Source: Pseudomonadota bacterium (GTDB lineage: Bacteria > Pseudomonadota > Alphaproteobacteria > Reyranellales > Reyranellaceae). Taken from it: 23,836 nucleotides of DNA. The notes beneath the pieces were generated by a model. The model did no database searches, was not told the DNA's origin, and worked only from the letters and a program-made list of their open reading frames with translations. Below are positions 8,298-15,027 of the stretch, piece after piece (the first letter of the stretch is position 1; every line of letters starts with the position of its first letter). Where the stretch lies: NCBI GenBank assembly GCA_023386865.1, contig JAEWIV010000277.1:1-23836 (forward strand), in the 5' to 3' direction. The position numbers and the translations under genes are program-made.

Positions 8298-9425
8298 TTG
8301 CAGAAACCGCTTCTCTTCCAGCCGATGAAGCTGCGCGGCATCACGGCGCCCAACCGTGCAGTCGTGTCACCCATGGTGCAGTACCGCGCCACTGACGGGC
8401 TGGTGAACGATTATCACCTGGTCCATCTCGGCAAGTTCGCGCTCGGCAAGTTCGGGATCGTCTTCACCGAGAACTGTGCCGTCGAGCCACGCGGCCGAGT
8501 CACCCAGGGCGACCTCGGCATGTGGGACGACGGCCAGATAGAGGGCCACAGGCGCCTGGTAAGGTTCCTCAAGCAGGAGGGCGCGCTCGCCGCCACGCAG
8601 ATCACGCATGCCGGCCGCAAGGGTTCCACGCCGCGCTCCTTCGACAAGCCCGGCCAGCTCGGCCCCGACGGCGCGGGCTGGCAGAAGTGGCAGGTCGTCG
8701 GTCCTTCCGAGCTGGCGGCAGCCGATGGCTGGATGGTGCCGCGTCAGCTCAGCGATGCCGACCTCCAGGACCTGGTGACGAAATTCGGCGAGGCGGCCAG
8801 GCGCGCCGATGCGGCAGGCTACGACGTGATCGAGATCCATGGTGCGCACGGCTACCTGCTGGCTCAGTTCCTGTCGCCGATCAGCAACAAGCGCAACGAC
8901 CAGTATGGCGGAGACCGTGCCGGCCGCATGCGCTTCCCGCTCGCCGCCGCCCGGGCGGTGCGCGAGAACTGGCCGCAGGACAAGCCGATGTTCGTGCGGG
9001 TCTCGGCGGTCGACGGCGCCGGCGGCTGGGAGGTGGAAGATACGATCGTGTTCGCCAAGGCGCTGAAGGAGCTGGGCGTCGACGTGATCGACGTCTCGTC
9101 CGGCGGCTTGACGGGCCTGTCGACGGCCCTGCCGGTCAAGCGCTCGCTGGGCTTCCAGGTGCCGTTCGCCGCGGCGGTGAAGCGCCAAGCCGGCATCTCC
9201 ACCATGGCGGTCGGCCTGATCCTCGATGGCCCGCAGGCCGAGGCCATCCTGCAGGCCGGCGACGCCGATCTCATCGCGATCGGCCGCCAAGCGCTCTACG
9301 ACCCGTTCTGGGCCGTGCATGCGGCGCAGGAGCTCGGCTGCGACAGCGACTTCGAGCTGTGGAATCCCGAATACGGCTGGTGGCTCGACAAGCGCAAGAA
9401 CAACCTCGCCGGTTTGAAGAAGTAG
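8298..9425 (+). CDS. NADH:flavin oxidoreductase, Old Yellow Enzyme family (YqjM-like)
   Basis: This 375-residue FMN-dependent ene-reductase-type TIM-barrel protein would reduce activated C=C bonds with NAD(P)H. The TTG start at 8298 is supported by the GGGGGA sequence 7-8 bases upstream and by homology at the N-terminus (LLFQPMKLRGITAPNR); the next ATG falls inside the conserved region. Conserved elements in order are SPMVQYRATDG, ITHAGRKGST, and the substrate-anion His pair in EIHGAHGYLLAQFLSP followed by NKRNDQYGGDRAGRMRF. Phosphate-binding motifs AVGLI and IAIGRQALYDPFW lie near the C-terminus. The position that is Cys26 in YqjM (MSPMCMY) is Val here. It is followed after 20 bases by the CoA-transferase-like gene and is probably the first gene of a three-gene operon. 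The substrate is unknown. Confidence 0.88.
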   Translation: MQKPLLFQPMKLRGITAPNRAVVSPMVQYRATDGLVNDYHLVHLGKFALGKFGIVFTENCAVEPRGRVTQGDLGMWDDGQIEGHRRLVRFLKQEGALAATQITHAGRKGSTPRSFDKPGQLGPDGAGWQKWQVVGPSELAAADGWMVPRQLSDADLQDLVTKFGEAARRADAAGYDVIEIHGAHGYLLAQFLSPISNKRNDQYGGDRAGRMRFPLAAARAVRENWPQDKPMFVRVSAVDGAGGWEVEDTIVFAKALKELGVDVIDVSSGGLTGLSTALPVKRSLGFQVPFAAAVKRQAGISTMAVGLILDGPQAEAILQAGDADLIAIGRQALYDPFWAVHAAQELGCDSDFELWNPEYGWWLDKRKNNLAGLKK

Positions 9426-9445
9426 GACAGGCACGGGAAACGCAG

Positions 9446-10660
9446 ATGACAGGCATTCTGGCCGGCCTTCGCATCGTCGAAGGCTCGGCGTTCATTGCCG
9501 CGCCGCTGGGCGGCATGACGCTGGCGCAGCTCGGCGCCGACGTGATCCGGTTCGACGACATCAAGGGCGGGCTGGACAGCGACCGCTGGCCGATCACCCG
9601 CGACGGCCGCTCGATCTACTGGGCGGGCCTCAACAAGGGCAAGCGCTCGATCGCCGTCGACCTGCGCGATCCGCGCGGACGCGAGCTCCTGACCGCGTTG
9701 ATCACCGCACCCGGCGAGGGGGCGGGCATCTTCTCGACCAACATGCCGGCGCGCGGCTGGCTCGCCTACGAGGAGCTGTCGAAGAAGCGTGCCGACCTGA
9801 TCGCGCTCAACATCGTCGGCGCCCGCGACGGCAGCGCCCATGTCGACTACACGGTGAATGCCATCACCGGCTTTCCCATGGTCACCGGCCCGCTCGGCCA
9901 CGATGGACCGGTGAACGCGGTGGCGCCGCCGTGGGATCTCGCCACGGCCTACGCCGGCGCGCTCGCCATCGTCGCGGCCGAGCGCCATCGCCGCATGACG
10001 GGGCAAGGGCAGCGGATCGTGCTGCCGCTGCAGGACATGGCGCTCGCCGCCACCTCGGCGCTGGGCTACATCGGCGAAGCGGCGGTCAACCAGGTCGACC
10101 GCCCGCGGTTCGGCAACGAGATCTTCGGTACCTTCGGCCGCGACTTCAGGACCAAGGACGGCCGCTTCGTCATGATCTGCATCTTCTCCGACCGGCATGT
10201 CGATGCCCTGGCCTCGGCCGGCGGCTTCGCCGACGCGTTCAGGGGGATCGAGGCGACCAAGGGCGTCGACCTGAAGACCGATGCCGGCCGCTGGACGGCG
10301 CGCGCCGAGCTTTGCGCCGTAATCGAGCCCTGGGTGGCGGCTCGGACGGCAGCCGAGGTCAGTGCGGCGCTGAAAAAAGCCGGCGCCTTGTGGGCGCCCT
10401 ATCAGACCTTCCGCGAGCTTGCGGCCGACAAGGCCAACGTGCTCGACAATCCGATGTTCACCGTGCTCGACCAGCCCGGCATCGGCCGCTATCCGGTGGC
10501 CGCCACGCCCTTCCAGTTCGGCGCCTTCGAGCGCCAGCCGCCGAACGTCGCACCGACCTTGGGCCAGCATACGGACGAGATCCTGTCGGGTATCCTGGGG
10601 CTTTCCGATCGTGAGATCGGCAAGCTTCACGACGACAAGGTAGTCGGTGGTCCAAGATAG
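9446..10660 (+). CDS. mct: 2-methylfumaryl-CoA isomerase-like class III CoA-transferase
   Basis: This 404-residue CaiB/BaiF (family III) CoA-transferase has an N-terminus, GLRIVEGSAFIAAPLGGMTL followed by AQLGADVIRFD, that matches 2-methylfumaryl-CoA isomerase (Mct) as I recall it. Other matching blocks are FWAGLNKGKRSIA-like YWAGLNKGKRSIAVD, NMPARGWLAYEEL, VDYTVN and GTFGRDFRTKDG. Asp164 in PPWDLATAYA is at the nucleophile position of the family. Mct moves CoA within mesaconyl-CoA from C1 to C4; it was described in the 3-hydroxypropionate bi-cycle, and homologues also occur in non-phototrophic bacteria. No mesaconyl-C4-CoA hydratase or citramalyl-CoA lyase is in the window, so the exact acyl substrate is uncertain. 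The ATG at 9446 follows the OYE gene closely; the 3' end overlaps the next gene by 14 bases. Confidence 0.78.
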   Translation: MTGILAGLRIVEGSAFIAAPLGGMTLAQLGADVIRFDDIKGGLDSDRWPITRDGRSIYWAGLNKGKRSIAVDLRDPRGRELLTALITAPGEGAGIFSTNMPARGWLAYEELSKKRADLIALNIVGARDGSAHVDYTVNAITGFPMVTGPLGHDGPVNAVAPPWDLATAYAGALAIVAAERHRRMTGQGQRIVLPLQDMALAATSALGYIGEAAVNQVDRPRFGNEIFGTFGRDFRTKDGRFVMICIFSDRHVDALASAGGFADAFRGIEATKGVDLKTDAGRWTARAELCAVIEPWVAARTAAEVSAALKKAGALWAPYQTFRELAADKANVLDNPMFTVLDQPGIGRYPVAATPFQFGAFERQPPNVAPTLGQHTDEILSGILGLSDREIGKLHDDKVVGGPR

Positions 10661-11828
10661 GATTCTCATCGCCGGTGGCGGCATCGGCGGGCTGGCGACG
10701 GCACTGGCTCTGGCACAGAAGGGCATTCCGTCGATGGTGCTCGAGAAGGCGAGCCAACTCGGCGAGATCGGCGCCGGAATCCAGCTCGGGCCCAACGCCT
10801 TCCACTGCTTCGACCGCCTGGGTGTCGGCGAGGCGGCGCGCGGCATGGCGGTCTATATCGACAAGCTGCGGCTCATGGATGCCATGGCCGATGGCGAGAT
10901 CACCCATATCGATCTCGGCGACGCCTTCCGCGCACGCTTCGGAAATCCCTACGCCGTCGTCCACCGCGGCGACCTGCATGGCGTGCTGCTGAAAGGCTGT
11001 CGCGAGCACCAGCTGATCGACCTGCGCACCAGCGCCGATGTCGCCGGCTACGAGCAGGACGGTGCGGGTGTGGTGGCAAGGCTGGCGGACGGCGAGAGCG
11101 TGCGCGGCGCGGCGCTGATCGGCGCCGACGGCCTGTGGTCCAATGTGCGCCGCCAGGTGACGGCGGATGGGCCGCCGCGCGTGTCGGGACATACGACCTA
11201 TCGCTCCGTCATCCCGACCGAACGCATGCCCGAGGATCTGCGCTGGAACGCCGCCACGCTGTGGGCCGGCCCGAAGTGCCACATCGTCCACTACCCGCTG
11301 TCGGGCTGGAAGGTGTTCAACCTGGTCGTCACCTATCACAACGACGCGCCCGAGCCGGTCGCCGGCAAGCCGGTGTCGGTGGAGGAGGTGCGGCGAGGCT
11401 TCGGGCATGTCTGCGAGCGCGCCCAAAGCATCATCAGCCACGGCCAGGACTGGCGGCTGTGGGTGCTGTGCGATCGCGAACCGACGGACAAGTGGATCGA
11501 CCGCCGGGTGGCGCTGCTGGGCGATGCGGCGCATCCCATGCTCCAGTACATGGCCCAGGGCGCCTGCATGGCGATGGAGGACGCGGTCTGCCTCGCCGAT
11601 TCGCTGGCGCGCACGGAGTCGATGGAGGCGGGCCTCGCGACCTACCGCGACCGCCGGGTGCTGCGCACCACGCGGCTGCAGCTCATGTCGCGCGCCATGG
11701 GCGACCACGTCTATCATCCCGACGGGCCGCATGCCGCCTTGCGCAACGCCATCATGAGCGGCAAGAGCCAGGCCGAGTGGCTCGACACGCTGGAATGGCT
11801 CTACGGCGGCAATGGTCTGGACACCTGA
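10647..11828 (+). CDS. FAD-dependent 3-hydroxybenzoate 6-monooxygenase-like hydroxylase
   Basis: This 393-residue class A flavoprotein monooxygenase would hydroxylate an aromatic acid using NAD(P)H and O2. FAD motifs are GGGIGGLATALALAQKG at the N-terminus, LIGADGLWSNVR (DG motif) and RVALLGDAAHPM (GD motif). His212, Tyr216 (in CHIVHYPL) and Gln300 (in HPMLQYMAQGA) correspond, one residue offset, to active-site residues I recall for Rhodococcus jostii 3-hydroxybenzoate 6-hydroxylase, so gentisate formation is the best guess. Salicylate hydroxylase is the main alternative. No gentisate dioxygenase or maleylpyruvate hydrolase is visible. The GTG start at 10647 is preceded by CAAGG six bases upstream and overlaps the end of the CoA-transferase gene, indicating co-translation. 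Confidence 0.8.
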   Translation: MVQDRILIAGGGIGGLATALALAQKGIPSMVLEKASQLGEIGAGIQLGPNAFHCFDRLGVGEAARGMAVYIDKLRLMDAMADGEITHIDLGDAFRARFGNPYAVVHRGDLHGVLLKGCREHQLIDLRTSADVAGYEQDGAGVVARLADGESVRGAALIGADGLWSNVRRQVTADGPPRVSGHTTYRSVIPTERMPEDLRWNAATLWAGPKCHIVHYPLSGWKVFNLVVTYHNDAPEPVAGKPVSVEEVRRGFGHVCERAQSIISHGQDWRLWVLCDREPTDKWIDRRVALLGDAAHPMLQYMAQGACMAMEDAVCLADSLARTESMEAGLATYRDRRVLRTTRLQLMSRAMGDHVYHPDGPHAALRNAIMSGKSQAEWLDTLEWLYGGNGLDT

Positions 11829-11840
11829 TTCCAAACGACT

Positions 11841-11917
11841 GGAGCATGCTGGGTCCAGCTGGACTCAGCTGGAGCCAGCATGCCTCCTGCAACACGCACC
11901 CCCGGTGCGCGCGAATG
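11841..11917 (-). repeat. Dispersed palindromic repeat, copy 1
   Basis: About 77 bases, related on the opposite strand to 15182-15255 with only a handful of differences. One end forms a long stem: CATGCTGG-TCCAGCTG arms on both sides of a short loop, 11841-11887. The other part contains a smaller CGCA/TGCG hairpin and the shared GCGTGTTGC stretch. It starts 12 bases after the monooxygenase stop, so in this copy it could also act on the 3' end of the mRNA, although no U-tract follows. It resembles a REP/MITE-like non-autonomous element; no transposase is present. Confidence 0.8.
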
Positions 11918-11958
11918 AGATGAGATGGGACCGCGGGCGGTTCCATCTCATCTCATTC
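11913..11958. repeat. 22-bp-arm palindrome
   Basis: GAATGAGATGAGATGG at 11913-11928 is mirrored by CCATCTCATCTCATTC at 11943-11958, and the GC-rich centre (GACCGC, GG, GCGGTT) extends the stem to 22 bp with one G/T-type mismatch. It adjoins and overlaps repeat copy 1 by five bases. It would form a very stable hairpin on either strand and may terminate the upstream operon or be a second dispersed element. The remaining 11959-12067 holds the nadQ upstream region, in which I see no clear promoter. Confidence 0.8.
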
Positions 11959-12067
11959 CGCTCTAGTCTGAAGACCGTGGCAAGCGTAGGGGCGCGATTC
12001 CGAAAGCACGAGGTCACACGAGCGGCGTACCGCCCCGGCCTCCCGCTCCAGCCGTAGTCTTCTGAGC

Positions 12068-12985
12068 ATGCCCGCCGGTCCCCGTCCCGTCGCCGTCGAA
12101 CTCAACGCCGTGCTGGTGGCGCTGATCGATGACGAGCCGCAGGTCCTGACCCTCGAGGACGGCACGCTGCTGCCGTCCGGCCCATTCGAGGGCGATCATC
12201 CGACCCTGCAGGCCGGCGTGCGCGCCTGGGTCGAACGGCAGACCCATCATCCGCTGGGCTATGTCGAGCAGCTCTACACCTTCGCCGACCGCTACCGCGA
12301 ATCGACGATGGGTTATCGCATCGTCTCGATCTCGTATCTCGGACTGACGCGCGAGCGCGCGGCGGCTGGGCAGCACGAACCGGGCTGGCAGAGCTTCTAC
12401 CGCTATTTCCCTTGGGAGGATTGGCGGCACGGCCAGCCCAAGGTTCTCGCGCGGCCGATCCTGCCGCGGCTCAAGAGCTGGATCGACGTAGCAGCCGGCG
12501 ACATCAGGCGCCAGCGACGGCAAAGGGTGGAGGGCAACTTCGACCTTTCCGGCTGGAACGAGGAGCTGATGCTGCAGCGCTACGAGCTGCTCTACGAGGC
12601 GGGGCTGGTGCCCGAGGCCGGTCGTCCGCGCAAGCCCGTCGCCGATCCGGTCCCGGGCGAGCCGATGCGCTACGATCATCGGCGCATTCTCGCCACCGGC
12701 ATCGCGAGGCTGCGCGCCAAGATCAAGTACCGCCCGGTCGTGTTCGAGCTGATGCCGCCCGACTTCACCCTGGGCCAGCTCCAGCGCGCCGTCGAGGCGC
12801 TGGCCGGCCGACCCTTGCACAAGCAGAACTTCCGCCGCCAAGTCGAGCAGCAGGGCCTGGTCGAGGAGACCGGGACCGTGACCGCCGGCACGGGCGGCCG
12901 GCCGGCCAAGCTTTACCGGTTCCGCCGCGAGATCGTGCTCGAACGCGCCGTCGCCGGCTCCAAGCTGCCGCTCGCCCGCTCATAG
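12068..12985 (+). CDS. nadQ: NadQ-type NAD biosynthesis transcriptional regulator
   Basis: This 305-residue regulator combines a degenerate Nudix-like sensor with a C-terminal winged helix, the NrtR/COG4111 layout. The sensor part runs from about residue 8 to 150 and includes QVLTLEDGTLLPSGPF, a Nudix-box region lacking the catalytic REXXEE pattern (LQAGVRAWVERQTHHPLG), and YVEQLYTFADRYR. The winged helix lies near residues 230-295: FELMPPDFTLGQLQRAVEAL, then NFRRQVEQQGLVEETG and GRPAKLYRF. In alphaproteobacteria NadQ represses nad genes in response to NAD status, according to comparative-genomic work I recall. Here nadA and nadC follow on the same strand, and the gap holds three similar palindromes. 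No such palindrome precedes nadQ, so autoregulation is not evident. The start at 12068 has only a weak ribosome-binding site. Confidence 0.82.
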   Translation: MPAGPRPVAVELNAVLVALIDDEPQVLTLEDGTLLPSGPFEGDHPTLQAGVRAWVERQTHHPLGYVEQLYTFADRYRESTMGYRIVSISYLGLTRERAAAGQHEPGWQSFYRYFPWEDWRHGQPKVLARPILPRLKSWIDVAAGDIRRQRRQRVEGNFDLSGWNEELMLQRYELLYEAGLVPEAGRPRKPVADPVPGEPMRYDHRRILATGIARLRAKIKYRPVVFELMPPDFTLGQLQRAVEALAGRPLHKQNFRRQVEQQGLVEETGTVTAGTGGRPAKLYRFRREIVLERAVAGSKLPLARS

Positions 12986-13017
12986 CGCCTTCGCCTGCCC
13001 GCAACACACAAGCGAAA

Positions 13018-13032
13018 TGCTCACGGTGAGCA
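13018..13032. promoter_or_regulatory. Candidate NadQ operator 1
   Basis: Perfect palindrome TGCTCA-CGG-TGAGCA, upstream of the predicted -35 of nadA. It shares the CTCA-N3-TGAG core with two further sites downstream. Assignment to NadQ is inferred from position. Confidence 0.65.
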
Positions 13033-13035
13033 CCC

Positions 13036-13064
13036 TTGACTCCTCTTATACTCATACTTAGCAT
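13036..13064 (+). promoter_or_regulatory. Predicted nadA promoter
   Basis: A -35 TTGACT (13036-13041) and a -10 TAGCAT (13059-13064) are separated by 17 bases, predicting a transcript start near 13071 and a leader of about 26 bases. The spacer and -10 are covered by operator 2, and the start site by operator 3, an arrangement expected for repression. Confidence 0.55.
13049..13063. promoter_or_regulatory. Candidate NadQ operator 2
   Basis: Imperfect palindrome TACTCA-TAC-TTAGCA with the same 6-3-6 layout as the flanking sites. It overlaps the predicted promoter spacer and -10 element. Its centre is 31 bases from operator 1 and 21 bases from operator 3. Confidence 0.5.
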
Positions 13065-13065
13065 T

Positions 13066-13088
13066 TATATACTCACTTTGAGCATATA
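13066..13088. promoter_or_regulatory. Candidate NadQ operator 3
   Basis: Extended palindrome with 10-base arms, TATATACTCA and TGAGCATATA, around a CTT centre; nine of ten positions are complementary. It lies over the predicted transcription start, 8 bases before the nadA ATG, and would also touch the ribosome-binding region (AGG at 13088-13090). Confidence 0.65.
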
Positions 13089-13096
13089 GGTGTTTC

Positions 13097-14071
13097 ATGA
13101 CCGCGATTGCCCCAGCCAGCCAGCTCTACGACCGCGTGAAGTCGGTGATCCTGCCGGCCGAATGGTCGGAGTTCGCGCCCGATGTCGATGCCATCAACCG
13201 GATGAAGCGCGAGAAGAATGCCGTCATCCTGGCACACAACTACCAGACTCCGGAGATCTTCCATGGCGTGGCCGACATCGTCGGCGACAGCCTGGCGCTG
13301 GCCCGCGAGGCCATGACGGTCGATGCCGAGGTGATCGTGCTCGCCGGCGTCCACTTCATGGCCGAGACCGCCAAGCTCCTCAATCCCGCCAAGCGCGTGC
13401 TGATCCCCGACCTGCGCGCCGGCTGCTCGCTCGCCGAATCGATCACCGCCGAGGACGTGCGCCTGCTGCGCCAACGCTGGCCCGGCGTGCCGGTCGTCAC
13501 CTACGTCAACACCTCGGCCGCGGTGAAGGCCGAGAGCGACATCTGCTGCACCTCGGGCAATGCCAGGAAGATCGTCGAGAGCCTTGGCGTGCCGAAAGTG
13601 ATCATGCTTCCCGACGAGTATCTCGCCCAGAACATCGCCCGGGAGACCGATGTCGAGATCATCACCTGGGCCGGTCACTGTGAGGTCCACGAGCGCTTCT
13701 CGGCCGCCGACGTCCGCCAGTTGCGCGCCGGCCATCCCGGACTCGTCGTGCTCGCGCATCCGGAGTGTCCGCCGGAGGTCGTTGCCGAGGCCGACTTCGC
13801 GGGTTCGACCGCGGCGATGGCCGACTATGTCGCCCGTGAGCGACCGGGCCGCGTCGTGCTGATGACCGAATGCTCCATGAGCGACAACATCGCCGCTCTC
13901 AATCCCGGCATCGACTTCGTGCGGCCCTGCAATCTCTGCCCGCACATGAAGCGCATCACCCTGCCCAAGATCCGCCGCGCGCTCGAGGCGATGCAGCACG
14001 AGGTGACGATCGACCCCGCCGTCGCCGCCGCCGCTCGCCGCGCCGTCGAGCGCATGCTGGCAGTCCGTTAG
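13097..14071 (+). CDS. nadA: Quinolinate synthase NadA
   Basis: This 324-residue cytoplasmic enzyme condenses iminoaspartate with dihydroxyacetone phosphate to give quinolinate, the first ring of de novo NAD synthesis. It carries an oxygen-sensitive 4Fe-4S cluster whose three ligands can be placed at Cys110 (DLRAGCSLAES), Cys195 (WAGHCEVHERF) and Cys281 (CNLCPHMKRI). Other family motifs are ILAHNYQTPEI, GDSLALAR, VHFMAETAKLL, YVNTSAAVKAESDICCTSGNA and TECSMSDN. ATG 13097 has an AGG six bases upstream. The leader contains candidate NadQ operators, so the gene is probably NAD-repressed. nadC follows, but nadB, the usual source of iminoaspartate, is absent between them. Confidence 0.97.
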   Translation: MTAIAPASQLYDRVKSVILPAEWSEFAPDVDAINRMKREKNAVILAHNYQTPEIFHGVADIVGDSLALAREAMTVDAEVIVLAGVHFMAETAKLLNPAKRVLIPDLRAGCSLAESITAEDVRLLRQRWPGVPVVTYVNTSAAVKAESDICCTSGNARKIVESLGVPKVIMLPDEYLAQNIARETDVEIITWAGHCEVHERFSAADVRQLRAGHPGLVVLAHPECPPEVVAEADFAGSTAAMADYVARERPGRVVLMTECSMSDNIAALNPGIDFVRPCNLCPHMKRITLPKIRRALEAMQHEVTIDPAVAAAARRAVERMLAVR

Positions 14072-14082
14072 GGGAGGCGGGC

Positions 14083-14109
14083 ATGCCAATCCTCGTCGCC
14101 GGAGCCTGA
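14083..14109 (+). other. Eight-codon mini-ORF between nadA and nadC, possible nadB fossil
   Basis: A strong GGGGAGG (14071-14077) overlaps the nadA stop and precedes ATG 14083, which encodes MPILVAGA and then stops at TGA 14107-14109, three bases before the nadC ATG. The peptide resembles the first beta-strand of an FAD-binding Rossmann fold (hydrophobic run then GAG), as expected for the N-terminus of L-aspartate oxidase NadB, which commonly sits between nadA and nadC. It may be a deletion scar. In its present form it could also couple nadC translation to nadA. The resemblance is short and could be chance. Confidence 0.4.
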
Positions 14110-14112
14110 GCC

Positions 14113-14994
14113 ATGCCGCTCTCACCCTTGCCCACGCTGATGATCGAGGCGCCGGTGCGCACCGCCCTGCTGGAAGACCTCGGCCGTGCCGGTGACCTCA
14201 CCACCGACGCCATCGTGCCGGCCACGCTGCGTGCCGAGACAGCTCTGGTGGCGCGCCAGGGCGGTGTCGTTGCCGGCCTCGATGCGGCGGCGCTTGCCTT
14301 CCGCCTGGTCGATCCTGCCATCGAGGTCCGCATCGAGCGGCCCGACGGCAGCCGCGTGAAGCCGGGTGACCGGGTCGCCACCGTCGCCGGCCCGGCGCGC
14401 GGCATGCTGACGGCCGAGCGCGTGGCGCTGAACTTCCTGGGGCATCTGAGCGGCGTCGCGTCGGCAACGGCGACGCTGGTCGAGGCGGTGCACGGGCACA
14501 AGGCGCGCATCTGCTGCACGCGCAAGACCATGCCGGGCCTGCGCGCGTTGCAGAAATACGCCGTGCGCGCTGGCGGCGGCATCAACCATCGCTTCGGCCT
14601 CGACGACGCGGTGCTGATCAAGGACAACCACGTCGCTGCGGCAGGCGGCGTTGCGGCGGCGATCCGCGCCGCACGCGCCGGCGTCGGTCACCTCGTCAAG
14701 ATCGAGGTCGAGATCGATCGCCTGGATCAGCTCGACGAGGCGTTGGCCGAAAGAGCCGATGCCGTGCTGCTCGACAACATGAGCCCCGAGACGCTGGCCG
14801 AGGCGGTGCGTCGCATCGATGGCCGGGCCATCGCAGAAGCGTCCGGACGCATCACGCCGGCGACGGCGCCCGCCATCGCCGCGAGCGGTGTCGACCTCAT
14901 ATCGGCGGGCTGGCTGACCCATAGCACCCAGGTGCTCGATATCGGGCTGGACTGGCGGCATGCTTCGGCTGCGCCCGAAAGATCGGCGGCGTGA
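14113..14994 (+). CDS. nadC: Nicotinate-nucleotide pyrophosphorylase (carboxylating) NadC
   Basis: This 293-residue enzyme converts quinolinate and PRPP to nicotinate mononucleotide, CO2 and PPi, the step after NadA. Recognition motifs are ALLEDLGRAGDLTTDAIVP at the N-terminus, AERVALNFLGHLSGVAS, the quinolinate/PRPP site CTRKTMPGLRALQKYAVRAGG (residues 135-155), NHRFGLDDAVLIKDNH and the C-terminal EASGRITP and GVDLISAGWLTHS. Length matches the family. The chosen ATG 14113 has GGAG nine bases upstream; ATG 14140 (MIEAPVR) is a possible shorter start. It lies 41 bases after nadA and probably shares its promoter. Confidence 0.96.
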   Translation: MPLSPLPTLMIEAPVRTALLEDLGRAGDLTTDAIVPATLRAETALVARQGGVVAGLDAAALAFRLVDPAIEVRIERPDGSRVKPGDRVATVAGPARGMLTAERVALNFLGHLSGVASATATLVEAVHGHKARICCTRKTMPGLRALQKYAVRAGGGINHRFGLDDAVLIKDNHVAAAGGVAAAIRAARAGVGHLVKIEVEIDRLDQLDEALAERADAVLLDNMSPETLAEAVRRIDGRAIAEASGRITPATAPAIAASGVDLISAGWLTHSTQVLDIGLDWRHASAAPERSAA

Positions 14995-15027
14995 AGCCGC
15001 TTATCCTCCGCGGCGACAGGAGATGCC

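Noticed and set aside
12068..12985. Active Nudix hydrolase for the nadQ gene
   Set aside because: The Nudix box lacks the catalytic glutamates, and the C-terminal winged helix with nadA next door fits a regulator.
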